Part shown: positions 40,577 to 49,352 of the stretch, in pieces | How positions within the stretch are numbered: position 1 is the first letter of the stretch | How the letters are laid out: each line of letters starts with the position of its first letter | From: CAG-1782 sp964418255 | GTDB lineage: Bacteria > Bacillota > Clostridia > Christensenellales > DTU072 | NCBI GenBank assembly: GCA_964418255.1 | Contig: CAYQKV010000003.1 | Span: forward strand, 112,718-176,717 | Length of the DNA: 64,000 nucleotides | Reading direction: 5' to 3' | The notes under the pieces: generated by a model | What the model was told of the DNA's origin: nothing | Databases searched by the model: none | Seen by the model: only the letters and a program-made list of their open reading frames with translations | Position numbers and translations under genes: made by a program

Positions 40577-40633
40577 ACAAAGGACTTCTTTGGCGTAAAA
40601 TTACCGAGATAACACCATAATAAGACCGTAATT

Positions 40634-40662
40634 GCCGGGCGTTTAACCGCTCGGCTTTTTTT
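40634..40662 (+). terminator. Second terminator after attR
   Basis: GCCGGGCG (40634-40641) and CGCTCGGC (40648-40655, one G-T pair) are followed by seven T. Confidence 0.75.
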
Positions 40663-40698
40663 ATGCTCAAAAAATGCTTATACGAAAAACCGTATATC

Positions 40699-40894
40699 TG
40701 AAATGCACCCCAAAAGTTAAACACTTTAGGAGGTGCATTTTTTATGGCAAAAAAAGGACAAGTTGAAAGAGTATATATACTATTACAACAACGAGAGAAT
40801 CTCTCTCAAACTAAAAGAAGAGCCCGGTGCAATACCGAACTCAATTCCAAATAAACAAATTCAATTTTTTGTCCAAGCGTTTGGGTTTACATCA
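40699..40894 (+). mobile_element. Deleted IS3-family element (about 196 bases)
   Basis: The left end (TGAAATGCACCCCAAAAGTT) and right end (read in reverse, TGATGTAAACCCAAACGCTT) are imperfect inverted repeats of IS150-like character. Just inside the left end, a GGAGG site and ATGGCAAAAAAAGGACAA look like the start of orfA; this is fused directly to the end of orfB (YYNNERISLKLK, then, in a shifted frame, SPVQYRTQFQ). Nearly the whole transposase has been lost, leaving a MITE-like relic. The AT-rich stretch 40895-41086 shows nothing else. Confidence 0.8.
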
Positions 40895-41086
40895 CACATT
40901 TTATGTGCTTTTATTTTACATAAAAGCAACTAAATTTATTATAACATGATGGTTAACTATAAATTTTGATATATAAAGTGCTTATTTAAGCAAATTAACA
41001 ATGGTTATTGAAAATCATTTTCTATATAAACTAACAATTGACCGGCGAGAGTTATATATGATAAAATTATATTATAGAGGTAAATT

Positions 41087-42664
41087 ATGGATAAAAATAA
41101 ATTTATTAGATTTGGCAATATTTCAAAAAACCTGTGTTTAATTTTAGGTTATGTTGTGCTTATTATCGGTGTAATCTTTTTTACTATAATAAATAATGCA
41201 GTGTTTTTTAATAGTGTTGCAATGAAATGTATTTTTGCATTTGGATTGCTATTATTTCCTGCACTTTTGCTAAATAAGAAACAAAACAAAACGGTTAACA
41301 TAATTAGCATAATTTTGTTTTTAGTTTGTATAGGTTTATTTTTATATATAGTATTAGATGGCTTAATTTTAGATTATTTTCAACCATTAAGTTTAAGCAC
41401 GCTGACAAGTATACTGCTTATTGTTGGTGTTGTTATGTTGCTTATAGGTGGTGCAATTAGCCTATTTACTAAAAAAGGCAATATAACTTTTGCAACTTGC
41501 ACTACCCTTGTTGTACTTATGCTAAGTGGTTTAATTTGGGCAAATACTGCCGTATACAAGGATTTTACAAACTGCGAACACACCCTTTTGTTTAACCCTA
41601 ATGAAAGTGGCTACGCTACATTTAGAATACCCTCTATTTATGCAGTTGATAAAAACACATTAAACAATAACGGATTTAATATAGCTTCCGACCCGCTATA
41701 TGCTTTTTGCGAAGGCAGAATAAACAGTTCGCACGATAAGGGCGATATTGATATTGTGTATAAATATTCTACTGATAGTGGCAATACTTGGAGTGAAGTT
41801 AAAACCTTGTTAACTTTTGGCGACGAAGTAGGTAAATATGGCAATCCAACAGTTGTATTTAACAAGCATACAGGCAGTTTTCATTTGTTTTATATGAAAG
41901 CTAGTAGCAATGATAATTATCATTACAAATCATACCATTCTTTGCTTAAAATAAAGGAAGATTTTAGTCTTTCTATCGATAACAATAGCACCAAAGATAT
42001 TTCGTTAACACTTGATGCAAACAATGAAAAGGGTGGCTCTGACGGTGTAAGGTCTGATACACTTATGGTAGGCCCGGGCAAGGGTGCATATATAGAAAAC
42101 GGCAAATATACGGGCAGAATTGTTATGCCTTGTTCTAATAACGGCCATTCGTTTGTGGTTTATAGCGATGATGATGGCATTACCTGGAACAACCTTGCAA
42201 CCAGCAATGAGGTTAAATCTGCCGGATTTGGTAACGAGTGCGAAGCAACCTTTGTAAATGATAAACTTGTTATGGTCGTAAGGGAAAATCGTGGTTGCAG
42301 CACTTTCCATAGTAAGCAATTCCAAAGGTTTTCTATATCTAATGATGGTGGTGCAACCTGGCAAGAAAAAACTATAGACTCTACACTTAAATCACCAATT
42401 TGTATGAGTTCGGTTGCAACATACAATAACAAACTAATATTAACCTATCCTGATGACTTTTTTACAAGAGCTAACCTATCTTTAGCAATAAGTGATGGCA
42501 ACGCTTCATTTAATACTTTGCCACTTTATAGCGGTGCTACGGGATATAGTTGTGTAACTGTTGATAGCGATAATAATATTTTTGTTCTTGCAGAAATCGG
42601 AAAGATAAATTATAACGAAAACCTTGTGTTTATTAAGGTTGATACAAGCAAATTACAAAAATGA
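41087..42664 (+). CDS. Membrane-anchored sialidase (GH33)
   Basis: This 525-residue protein has about four or five membrane helices in its first about 155 residues (for example LCLILGYVVLIIGVIFFTII) and then a sialidase propeller: FRIP at about 179-182, EGRINSSHDKGDIDIVY, three Asp boxes (STDSGNTW about 229, SDDDGITW about 360, SNDGGATW about 418), the nucleophile region GNECEATFV and TYPDDFF. The catalytic domain should face outward and release sialic acid from host glycans. Base composition is far richer in AT than neighbours, and IS3 relics lie on both sides, so it was probably acquired. The multi-helix N-terminus is unusual for GH33. Confidence 0.9.
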   Translation: MDKNKFIRFGNISKNLCLILGYVVLIIGVIFFTIINNAVFFNSVAMKCIFAFGLLLFPALLLNKKQNKTVNIISIILFLVCIGLFLYIVLDGLILDYFQPLSLSTLTSILLIVGVVMLLIGGAISLFTKKGNITFATCTTLVVLMLSGLIWANTAVYKDFTNCEHTLLFNPNESGYATFRIPSIYAVDKNTLNNNGFNIASDPLYAFCEGRINSSHDKGDIDIVYKYSTDSGNTWSEVKTLLTFGDEVGKYGNPTVVFNKHTGSFHLFYMKASSNDNYHYKSYHSLLKIKEDFSLSIDNNSTKDISLTLDANNEKGGSDGVRSDTLMVGPGKGAYIENGKYTGRIVMPCSNNGHSFVVYSDDDGITWNNLATSNEVKSAGFGNECEATFVNDKLVMVVRENRGCSTFHSKQFQRFSISNDGGATWQEKTIDSTLKSPICMSSVATYNNKLILTYPDDFFTRANLSLAISDGNASFNTLPLYSGATGYSCVTVDSDNNIFVLAEIGKINYNENLVFIKVDTSKLQK

Positions 42665-42766
42665 GAGAATATCTCTTAAACTAAAAGGAAAGAGCCCGGT
42701 GCAATACCGAACTCAATTCCAAATAAAATAATTCAAATTTCTGTCCAAACTTTTGGGTTCACATCA
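42665..42766 (+). mobile_element. Second IS3-family relic (transposase C-terminus and right end)
   Basis: Immediately after the sialidase stop, codons read RISLKLKGKSPVQYRTQFQI and stop, followed by the IS right end (CCAAACTTTTGGGTTCACAT). It is a close homologue of 40785-40894 in direct orientation but in the correct frame. Only the 3' end of the element remains. Confidence 0.8.
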
Positions 42767-42840
42767 ATCAGGGGGACTCTTTTTAGAAAACGTGACAATA
42801 AAAACTCTCCGGTTTTTTCGCCTTTCGTCATTCCTTTGTA

Positions 42841-43341
42841 AAGATTTATAACGTCCATCAAAATGAAACAGCGGACAATACGGCTCTGAAATCTTTGGAA
42901 CAAAGAAGAAAAGAAGCCTTGCGCGCGCAAAACAATATGATTAAAGCCATTGAGCAAGGAATTATCACCGACGCGACAAAAGGCAGACTTACCGAACTGG
43001 AAGCGGAAATCAATCACCTTGATTTTGAAATTGCCAAAGAGAAAGCGCACAACTACGCCTTTTTGACAGTAGAACAAATTGAATCTTATTTGAGTCATTT
43101 TGTCTTTGACAATACTGACAACGTAAAGGTGCGCAAACTCATAATAAATACGTTTGTTAGAGAGGTGATTTTATATGAAGACGAAATCGTTATAACCTAT
43201 AATTTCACCGACAGCCCTGAACGGCTGAAAGTCAATAAGGAGCAAATTTTACAAGAAGAAAAACAAATAAAACGAGCGAAACACTCTTTTTCTTTTAATT
43301 CAGGTTCGACCATTTTGGCAGACTCTCCACCAAACGCATAA
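42841..43341 (+). pseudogene. C-terminal fragment of a large serine recombinase
   Basis: The frame is open from about 42841 and reads NETADNTALKSLEQRRKEAL, a coiled-coil region, FLTVEQIESYLSHFVF and the family end VRKLIINTFVREVILYEDEI. These belong to the C-terminal third of transposon-type large serine recombinases. The catalytic resolvase domain with its Ser, and the zinc ribbon, are absent; the left side abuts an IS relic. It is a non-functional remnant. Confidence 0.8.
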
Positions 43342-43374
43342 AAGCAGCGATTTGTTCGCTGCTTTTATGCGTTT
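43332..43374. terminator. Perfect 19 bp inverted repeat, terminator-like
   Basis: AAACGCATAAAAGCAGCGA (43332-43350) pairs completely with 43356-43374 around the loop TTTGT. It begins in the last codons of the recombinase fragment. Confidence 0.75.
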
Positions 43375-43394
43375 GCGGAAACAATTCAGGACTA

Positions 43395-43782
43395 ACGAAC
43401 CGTAGGTTCGCTAGTTCGCGCTTGCGCGAACCTGACGAGGTGGAAGCTATTTGAATAACGGGTCGCGGTATAATGGTAGGTATATGCTTGTAGAACTATA
43501 CAAAAAGTACGAGTGGGACTATTGTTTCCACATATTTATTCCGTCTGTTTTGTTTTGTCGGAAGTCAACGGACCCCAAGAACCTACTCCGAAAGAGTAGG
43601 TTCGTTAGTTCGCGCTTGCGCGAACCTGACGAGGGAGAATAGACATAAATAACGGGTCGCGGCATAATGGTAGGTATATGCCTTTGGAAATACGCGAAAA
43701 GTACGAGTGGGACTATTGTTTTCACGGATATATTCCGTTTGTTTTATTGTGAAATAAGCGTGCGTTTATTTATCTTTACTTT
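43395..43782 (+). repeat. Tandem duplication of a 194-base unit with mini-ORF
   Basis: Two units start near 43395 and 43589 with a constant 194-base offset. Each has a GTTCGCGC-TT-GCGCGAAC hairpin, CCTGACGAGG, AACGGGTCGCGG and TATAATGGTAGGTATATG, then a short frame: MLVELYKKYEWDYCFHIFIP in unit 1 and MPLEIREKYEWDYCFHGYIP (then FVLL and stop) in unit 2. The protein phase is kept, so these may be decayed gene starts. The remaining sequence 43342-43824 holds no other gene. Confidence 0.75.
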
Positions 43783-43824
43783 TTTCGGAATTTCCCATAT
43801 AATACAAAAACAGGAAAATGAAAT

Positions 43825-44391
43825 ATGCCGGAAACAAATGTCGAAATAAAAATATTAAAACAGGACGTTGATTTTCCCGTTGACCCGTCTACGGTGGACA
43901 ACGTTATTTTTGCGGAAAACAGCAATAAGCTTACTTCTGTTTCGCAAATAGTTTTGTCCGGGAAATATAATCGGACGTACAACGTTTTGACATATTTTTT
44001 TGTGCCGAAGCTTTGTCGGGTTCTGGTTGACGGCGATTTGCTTATCTTTTGCACTTTTTCCGAATTGGTCATAGTGGACTTAAAGCAAGACAAAGTAATC
44101 AAATCGGTAGATTTCGACTGTTATCAACTTTTCGAAATTGCCAAATTCAAATCGGGATATATCATTCACGGCGAAGGGGAAATTCGTTTTCTCAACCGTG
44201 CTTTCGACGTCGTGTGGGAGGGACACTGCGCGGATATTTTTGCAAATATCATAGCGGAAAAAGATTTCGAAGTGTTTGAAGATTACGTCGTTGCCATAGA
44301 CTGGAACGGGTACAAACATTATTATAACGAAAGCGGCGAATATAAGATTGAATATTGTCCGAAATACGACCCCGATAAAAACGGTAAATGA
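43825..44391 (+). CDS. Hypothetical protein of 188 residues
   Basis: I do not recognise this soluble protein. It is rich in beta-strand-like segments (LIFCTFSELVIVDLKQDKVI; GYIIHGEGEIRFLNRAFDVV; DYVVAIDWNGYKHYYNESGE), consistent with a small propeller-like or immunity-type fold; the WNGYK(H)YYNESGEYKIE end resembles tails of polymorphic toxin immunity proteins, but weakly. It follows the tandem duplication and precedes a toxin-antitoxin pair, in a region of mobile debris. Confidence 0.6.
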   Translation: MPETNVEIKILKQDVDFPVDPSTVDNVIFAENSNKLTSVSQIVLSGKYNRTYNVLTYFFVPKLCRVLVDGDLLIFCTFSELVIVDLKQDKVIKSVDFDCYQLFEIAKFKSGYIIHGEGEIRFLNRAFDVVWEGHCADIFANIIAEKDFEVFEDYVVAIDWNGYKHYYNESGEYKIEYCPKYDPDKNGK

Positions 44392-44454
44392 TTTTTTATC
44401 AAGATAAATAACGCATAAGTAAATAAATGTTTTCTTAAATCAAACTATCGAATA

Positions 44455-44488
44455 TTGACATAGGTATCAATGTACGTTATAATGTACA
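44455..44488 (+). promoter_or_regulatory. yefM-yoeB promoter and operator
   Basis: TTGACA (44455-44460), 17 bases and TATAAT (44478-44483). TGTAC (44471-44475) and GTACA (44484-44488) bracket the -10; the TGTACA core is known for YefM operators. Confidence 0.8.
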
Positions 44489-44515
44489 TATATAATATAA
44501 AAGGAGAATTCGGAT

Positions 44516-44770
44516 ATGTCAATTACAAACGCTACGACACTGCGAAAGAATTTATTTGACTTTTTGGAGGCAACTGCGGTAAATGACGAAAGAGTTATCG
44601 TTACCACCAAAAACGGAAATGTCGCGCTTATAAGCGAAGAGTATTTGCGCAGTCTTGAAGAAACTTGTTATCTTTACGGTATTCCCGGAATGAAGGAAAG
44701 CATTATCGAGGGTTCGCAAACGCCTGTGTCCGATTGTGAAAAAATCGACTGGAAAGAAAAACTGCAATGA
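44516..44770 (+). CDS. yefM: Antitoxin of the Phd/YefM family
   Basis: The 84-residue protein has the YefM N-terminal DNA-binding fold (ITNATTLRKNLFDFLEATAV, then RVIVTTKNGNVALISEEYLR) and a C-terminal toxin-binding segment (ESIIEGSQTPVSDCEKIDWK). It neutralises YoeB and represses the operon through the TGTAC/GTACA sites. Its stop overlaps the toxin start (ATGA). Confidence 0.92.
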   Translation: MSITNATTLRKNLFDFLEATAVNDERVIVTTKNGNVALISEEYLRSLEETCYLYGIPGMKESIIEGSQTPVSDCEKIDWKEKLQ

Positions 44771-45027
44771 ATTACGAGATAGTTTTTACAAAACAGGGCG
44801 CAAAAGACCTTGAAAAAATTGCCCAAAGCCAGTATAAATGTAAGGCGTTTCGGCTGTTGTCGATTTTAGAAAAAGACCCGTATAATCCGCCTTTCGAAAA
44901 ACTTATTGACCTTGACAATACTTATTCGAGGCGTATCAACGTTCAACACAGATTGGTATATAAAATATCGGAAGAAGAAAAAACCATTATAATTATACGA
45001 ATGTGGACGCATTACGGAGAGAATTAA
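44767..45027 (+). CDS. yoeB: YoeB-family mRNA interferase toxin
   Basis: The 86-residue toxin carries the Txe/YoeB signature: VFTKQGAKDLEKIAQSQYKC, PPFEKLIDLDNTYSRRINVQ and the C-terminal QHRLVYKI and RMWTHYGEN with the catalytic Glu/Arg/His/Tyr set. It cleaves mRNA at the ribosome when free. An imperfect AAACG/CGTTT hairpin at 45035-45073 may terminate the operon. Confidence 0.93.
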   Translation: MNYEIVFTKQGAKDLEKIAQSQYKCKAFRLLSILEKDPYNPPFEKLIDLDNTYSRRINVQHRLVYKISEEEKTIIIIRMWTHYGEN

Positions 45028-45073
45028 AAATTTACAAACGTCAGCCTGTTGCTTTCGGAGTAAAGGCAGGCGT

Positions 45074-45766
45074 TTAACTCAGAATTTCGTCGATAATATC
45101 TTTGACGTGAATTTGCATCGTGTCCAGGCAGGGAACGGGGCAATTTTCATCGTTAAGGAGTAGGGGAAGTTCCGTGCAACCGAGTATTATTCCTTCGATA
45201 TTTTCTTCCGCGCGCATACGATTTATGATTTTCGAAAAAGCGGCGTACGTTTCTTTTCGGAGGATTCCGCGTTCCAACTCCGTTGCGATTTTGTTGTCGA
45301 CAAATTCGATTTCAGAGTCGGTAGGAACGACGATTTCGATGTTTTTATCGGCGAAAGGCTTTTTGAAAAATTCTTCCGTCACGGTGAAAACCGTTCCCGG
45401 CAATCCGATTTTTTTATAACCTCTTTTTTCTGCTTCTTTACAGGAGGATTCGACGATGCTTATAAGCGGAATAGGGGACAACGTTTGCAATCTGTCGAAG
45501 ACGATATGCGGCGTATTTGCGGATAAAACGGCGAAATCAGCCCCGCTTTTTGCAAGATTATCTACGGCGCGATAAAGGTAATCGGTTAGTTCATTATATT
45601 CCTTTTCTTTACATAAACGTAAAACGACGAACACGCTTACGCTTTCGACTGTAAGGTTCGGAAAAAAATCTTTTCCGAGTCTGTCCCGAACGCCGTAAAC
45701 GATATCGTGATAGTAAGCAATCGTGGATTCGGGTCACATTCCTCCGACTAAACCGAGTTTTTTAAT
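45074..45766 (-). pseudogene. Aspartate/glutamate racemase pseudogene
   Basis: Read from 45766 the frame gives KKLGLVGGM, a TGA stop at 45736-45734, then PESTIAYYHDIVYGVRD and an uninterrupted amino acid racemase to 45074, including FAVLSANTPH and IEGIILGCTELPLLL with both catalytic-type regions. Relatives read GGMGPES, so a GGA-to-TGA change inactivates the gene. The expected start codon is ATT, again one base from ATG. Use of the internal GTG at 45634 would lose the first Cys-side region. TGA is a normal stop elsewhere here. The break looks recent. Confidence 0.8.
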
Positions 45767-45900
45767 AATTTACACCTCGTTTTTCTTCTAAAAAGTAATT
45801 ATTCGTCGTGCCGATTAGCCCGCTTTCCGAATTGTCCGCTTTTTTTTCGTGTCAAACGCTAAAAATATTAAAGGAAAAAATAAGTTTTATTAAAAACGTA

Positions 45901-45937
45901 AAGAGGCTGTCCGCTTAACGCGGACAGCCTCTTGCGT
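45901..45937. terminator. Strong bidirectional terminator
   Basis: AAGAGGCTGTCCGC (45901-45914) and GCGGACAGCCTCTT (45920-45933) form a perfect 14 bp stem with a TTAAC loop, between the rubrerythrin gene and the racemase pseudogene. The core matches the terminator at 22577. Confidence 0.85.
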
Positions 45938-45956
45938 CTTTAAGAGTAAAGTCGGC

Positions 45957-46490
45957 TCAGTAGTTTTCTTTGCGTACTTCGAAGAAACTCTGAGGATGAG
46001 CGCAGACGGGGCAAAGCTGAGGCGCTTTTTTGCCGATTACGATATGTCCGCAGTTGCGGCATTCCCACATAGTGATTTCGCTTTTTTCGAAAACCGCTTT
46101 CATTTCGACGTTGTTAAGCAACGCGCGATAGCGTTCTTCGTGCGTTTTTTCGATTGCGCCGACCATACGGAATTTTGCCGCAAGTTCGATGAAGCCTTCT
46201 TCCTGGGCTTCTTTCGCAAAAGTAGCGTACATATCCGTCCATTCGTAGTTTTCGCCTTCCGCCGCCGCTTTGAGGTTTGCCGCGGTGTCGCCTATGCCGC
46301 CCAACGCTTTGAACCAGAGTTTTGCGTGCTCTTTTTCGTTTTCGGCGGTTTTGAGGAAAATTTCCGCCATCTGTTCGTAGCCTTCTTTTTTAGCTACGGA
46401 CGCGAAATAAGTATATTTGTTTCTCGCCTGGCTTTCTCCCGCAAACGCGGTCATCAAATTTTTTTCGGTTTTGCTGCCTTTAAGTTCCAT
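45957..46490 (-). CDS. rbr: Rubrerythrin
   Basis: Rubrerythrin reduces hydrogen peroxide in anaerobes. The 177-residue protein has the ferritin-like di-iron domain (FAGESQARNKYTYFASVAKK, then ENEKEHAKLWFKALGG and EKTHEERYRALL) and a C-terminal rubredoxin domain with CRNCGHIV and CPVCAHPQ. It lies 27 bases after perR with an AAGGAG site, in one operon, and its expression should follow the Per box. Confidence 0.96.
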   Translation of the reverse strand: MELKGSKTEKNLMTAFAGESQARNKYTYFASVAKKEGYEQMAEIFLKTAENEKEHAKLWFKALGGIGDTAANLKAAAEGENYEWTDMYATFAKEAQEEGFIELAAKFRMVGAIEKTHEERYRALLNNVEMKAVFEKSEITMWECRNCGHIVIGKKAPQLCPVCAHPQSFFEVRKENY

Positions 46491-46517
46491 TTTCTTTCTC
46501 CTTTTTTTGATTTTTAT

Positions 46518-46892
46518 TTATTGTTTCGACTGCTTTATGCAATCGTCGCAGACATAGTAAACGTTAAGGTCGTAAGAAACTGCGGCGACTTTCGCGCCCC
46601 TAAATATAACGTCGCCGATTTCTTTGCTGAAAAAATCGGTGATTCTACCGCATCGCTCGCACACGAGATGTCCGTGCGGGGTAAACGTCTTGTCATAACG
46701 GTCCTTTCCGTCCGAGGGAAAGGGGACTTTGCGTATCGCTTTCTCTTCGCAGAGCGCGCCGAGGTTATTGTAAACCGTGGCAAGAGAAATCTTTTCCGAA
46801 CGCTTTTTCGCCTCGAAAAATATTTCTTCCGCAGTGAGATGCCCGCCGCTTTCATTCAGTATATCGGTTATCAGTTTCTTGTTCTTCGTCAT
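46518..46892 (-). CDS. perR: Fur-family peroxide regulator PerR
   Basis: The 124-residue repressor has the winged helix (HLTAEEIFFEAKKRSEKISL, ATVYNNLGALCEEKAIRKV) and the metal sites: HGHLVCERCGRITDF and the C-terminal VCDDC, which form the structural zinc site with two CxxC pairs. A good palindromic Per box lies four bases before its start, so it is autoregulated and controls rubrerythrin. It is shorter at the N-terminus than Bacillus PerR. A Zur or Fur role is possible but the rubrerythrin partner favours PerR. Confidence 0.9.
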   Translation of the reverse strand: MTKNKKLITDILNESGGHLTAEEIFFEAKKRSEKISLATVYNNLGALCEEKAIRKVPFPSDGKDRYDKTFTPHGHLVCERCGRITDFFSKEIGDVIFRGAKVAAVSYDLNVYYVCDDCIKQSKQ

Positions 46893-46895
46893 AAT

Positions 46896-46910
46896 TTAGA
46901 ATTATTCTAA
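46896..46910. promoter_or_regulatory. Per box
   Basis: TTAGAATTATTCTAA is a perfect 7-1-7 inverted repeat matching the Per box pattern, between the start of perR and its upstream region. Confidence 0.85.
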
Positions 46911-47117
46911 TTCTTATTTTATCGATATTTATTTTTTTGTCAAGAGGTTTTTTGAAGAATTTCAAGAATTTTAATTTTCATAAAAGGAAGAGACGGTTTG
47001 TTGTTTACGGATACGGAAAATCCGCAACGGGAAAAGCCTGCGAGGTAATAAACTGTGCGGGTGGGCGGGCGGGACGATGAAAGCAAGTTGAGCGGAGCGT
47101 GCGCACGGAGAATGTAA

Positions 47118-47146
47118 TTGACAAAACGAGGATTATTTTGTATTAT
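47118..47146 (+). promoter_or_regulatory. Promoter of the SPFH/zinc-ribbon operon
   Basis: TTGACA (47118-47123), 17 bases and TATTAT (47141-47146) stand 35 bases before the first gene. The G-rich stretch 47060-47110 upstream shows nothing further. Confidence 0.85.
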
Positions 47147-47180
47147 TGAAATAAATTATTAAATAAGGAAAAGGTGTGTT

Positions 47181-48197
47181 ATGGGTATACTGAAACTGAT
47201 AGAATGGAAGGACGCTTCGCAGGATACAATCGTTTACCGCTTTGACATAGGCAAAGATTACATAACGAGAGGGTCTAAGCTTACGGTGCGCGAGAGCCAG
47301 GCTTGCGTGTTCTGCCATAAAGGTAAAATGGCGGACGTATTTCTTCCCGGTTTTTACACGCTCGACACGGACAACGTGCCGTTGCTTACCAAACTTATGT
47401 CCTGGAAATACGGTTTCGAATCGCCGTTCAAGTCGGACGTATTTTTCGTAAACACGAAACAGTTTACAAATCAGCGTTGGGGCACGAAAAACCCGATAAT
47501 CATACGGGACGCGGATTACGGCGCGGTCAGAGTGCGCGCGTTCGGCACGTTTTCGTTCAAAGTTTCCGACGCGTACCTTTTTATGAAAGAACTTTCGGGG
47601 ACGGTTCCGTCGTATAGAACTTCGGATATTTCCGAATGGCTCAGGAGTATGGTTGTTACGCGCGTAACCGATATAATTGGCGAAAGCAAGATACCCATTC
47701 TCGATATGGCGGGCAACCTTGTCGAACTCGGAGAAATAGTCGCGAGACAACTTTGCGCGTCCCTTGCCGACGTGGGAATAGAAATCCCGACGTTTAATTT
47801 CGAAAACTTTTCTATGCCCGAAGCATTGGAAAAAGCGTTGGACGAAAGCGCGACGCTCGGGATACTCGGCAAAAATATGGACGTTTACCTCAAAAAAGCG
47901 CAGGCGGACGCTCTGCGCGACGCGGCGCGCAATCCCGGAATGGCGGGAACGGCTATGGGCGCGGGAATGGGCGTAGGTATGGGAATGAATATGGGGCACA
48001 TTTTCGGCGGAATGGTTTCGAGCGCTGGAAACGCGGCGGAAGAAAAGATTAAATGTCCTTCCTGCAATGCGGAAATAAGCGCGAAAAGCAAGTTCTGCCC
48101 CGAGTGCGGCTATGCTATAAAGACCGAATGTCCTTCCTGCAAAACGAAGTTCAAAGCGGGCACGAAATTTTGTCCCGAATGCGGAAAGAAGATTTAG
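47181..48197 (+). CDS. SPFH domain protein with C-terminal zinc ribbons (YdjI-like)
   Basis: The 338-residue protein has an SPFH (virion-core/YdjI type) domain over about residues 20-240 (SKLTVRESQACVFCHKGKMA; RVRAFGTFSFKVSDAYLFMK), a Gly/Met-rich linker (GMGVGMGMNMGHIFGG) and two zinc ribbons, each with paired CxxC (CPSCNAEISAKSKFCPECG and CPSCKTKFKAGTKFCPECG). There is no membrane helix. In Bacillus subtilis YdjI works with YdjG, YdjH and the PspA-like YdjF at damaged membranes; here the next two genes match YdjG and YdjH, but no PspA gene is present in the window. Confidence 0.85.
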   Translation: MGILKLIEWKDASQDTIVYRFDIGKDYITRGSKLTVRESQACVFCHKGKMADVFLPGFYTLDTDNVPLLTKLMSWKYGFESPFKSDVFFVNTKQFTNQRWGTKNPIIIRDADYGAVRVRAFGTFSFKVSDAYLFMKELSGTVPSYRTSDISEWLRSMVVTRVTDIIGESKIPILDMAGNLVELGEIVARQLCASLADVGIEIPTFNFENFSMPEALEKALDESATLGILGKNMDVYLKKAQADALRDAARNPGMAGTAMGAGMGVGMGMNMGHIFGGMVSSAGNAAEEKIKCPSCNAEISAKSKFCPECGYAIKTECPSCKTKFKAGTKFCPECGKKI

Positions 48198-48232
48198 TTT
48201 TTGATAGGCGCTATTCGCGGAGGTAAAAAGCA

Positions 48233-49348
48233 ATGTCCGAGATGTCGCAGCTTGACGACGAACTGTTTAACCCGAAAAAAGATGAAAAAAACGCCGCCAC
48301 GGAGACGGCGAAATGTCCTTCCTGCGGAGCAAACCTTGTTTACTCTCCCGAGACGCGCGGGTTAAAGTGCCCCTATTGCGGAACGGAAGAGAAACTCGAA
48401 CAGAATAATTTCTGCGCAGAGCAGGATATAGACAGGCTGTTTGCCGAAAGACGGGACGAATGGTCGTCGGAGACGAAAGTGTTTCGTTGCAGTAACTGCG
48501 GCGCGACGACGGTTATTTCCCGAAAAGAACTCAGCAAAAAATGCGCGTTTTGCGGAACGGACAATATAGTCGAACTTTCCGATATGTCGGGAATGAGACC
48601 GGACGCGGTGCTTCCCTTTCTTCTCACCAAAGAAAATGCGGAAGACAAACTTAAAGGCTGGGCAAAGCGCAAGACTTTTGCGCCCGGGAAGTTCAAAAAA
48701 AGCGTAAAGGCGGAACAGATTTTCGGGAACTATTCCCCGTCGTTCACGTTTGACGCGGACACCGTAAGTTCTTATCGCGGAACGCTCGGAAGATACTATT
48801 ATACGACGCATACCGTCAACGGAAAGACCGTACGCACGCAACATATAAGGTATTTTCCTATAAGCGGCACGCACAGGGCGAGTTTCGACGACGTGCTCAT
48901 ACAGGCTTCGGACAACATTCCGCAGAGTACGCTTGATAAACTTCAACCGTTCGACACGAACGGCTCGCAGAAATATTCGGCGGATTATATGTACGGTTTT
49001 ACCGCGACGCAATATAAAAAAGACGGTAAAGAGTGTTGGAAGACGGCGAGAAGACTTATGTACGACGAAGTCAAATCGCGGATACTCGCGGGATACAGTT
49101 ACGACGTGGTAAGTTCGTTCGACGTCAATATGAACTGCCGAAACGTGACTTACAAGTACGTCTTGCTTCCGTTGTACGTCGGGCACTATACGTTCAATAA
49201 AAAAATATATAACTTTTTCGTAAACGGAAGAAACGGCAAAGTGGCGGGGAAAACGCCTCTGTCGCCCGTAAAAGTGGGCGCGCTCGTTCTCGGAATAATT
49301 GCGATAATTGCGCTTCTCGTTTACGCATTTGCTCAATACGGAGGGTGA
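48233..49348 (+). CDS. Zinc-ribbon membrane protein (YdjG-like)
   Basis: The 371-residue protein has two N-terminal zinc ribbons (CPSCGANLVYSPETRGLKCP; CSNCGATTVISRKELSKKCA), a long soluble domain (about 110-330) with WKTARRLMYDEVKSRILAGY, and one C-terminal membrane helix (VGALVLGIIAIIALLVYAFA). The ribbons and the anchor match YdjG-type proteins. It starts 35 bases after the SPFH gene with a GGAGG site and ends four bases before the next start. Confidence 0.82.
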   Translation: MSEMSQLDDELFNPKKDEKNAATETAKCPSCGANLVYSPETRGLKCPYCGTEEKLEQNNFCAEQDIDRLFAERRDEWSSETKVFRCSNCGATTVISRKELSKKCAFCGTDNIVELSDMSGMRPDAVLPFLLTKENAEDKLKGWAKRKTFAPGKFKKSVKAEQIFGNYSPSFTFDADTVSSYRGTLGRYYYTTHTVNGKTVRTQHIRYFPISGTHRASFDDVLIQASDNIPQSTLDKLQPFDTNGSQKYSADYMYGFTATQYKKDGKECWKTARRLMYDEVKSRILAGYSYDVVSSFDVNMNCRNVTYKYVLLPLYVGHYTFNKKIYNFFVNGRNGKVAGKTPLSPVKVGALVLGIIAIIALLVYAFAQYGG

Positions 49349-49352
49349 TGAA

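Noticed and set aside
42733..43098. Minus-strand open frame of 121 codons containing MDVINLYKGMTKGEKTGEFL
   Set aside because: It mostly overlaps the recombinase fragment read in the other direction. The short part to the left could be debris of another gene but cannot be supported.
45734..45736. TGA as a recoded codon (glycine or selenocysteine)
   Set aside because: Other genes in the window end in TGA normally, the family residue is glycine, not cysteine, and no selenocysteine element is evident.
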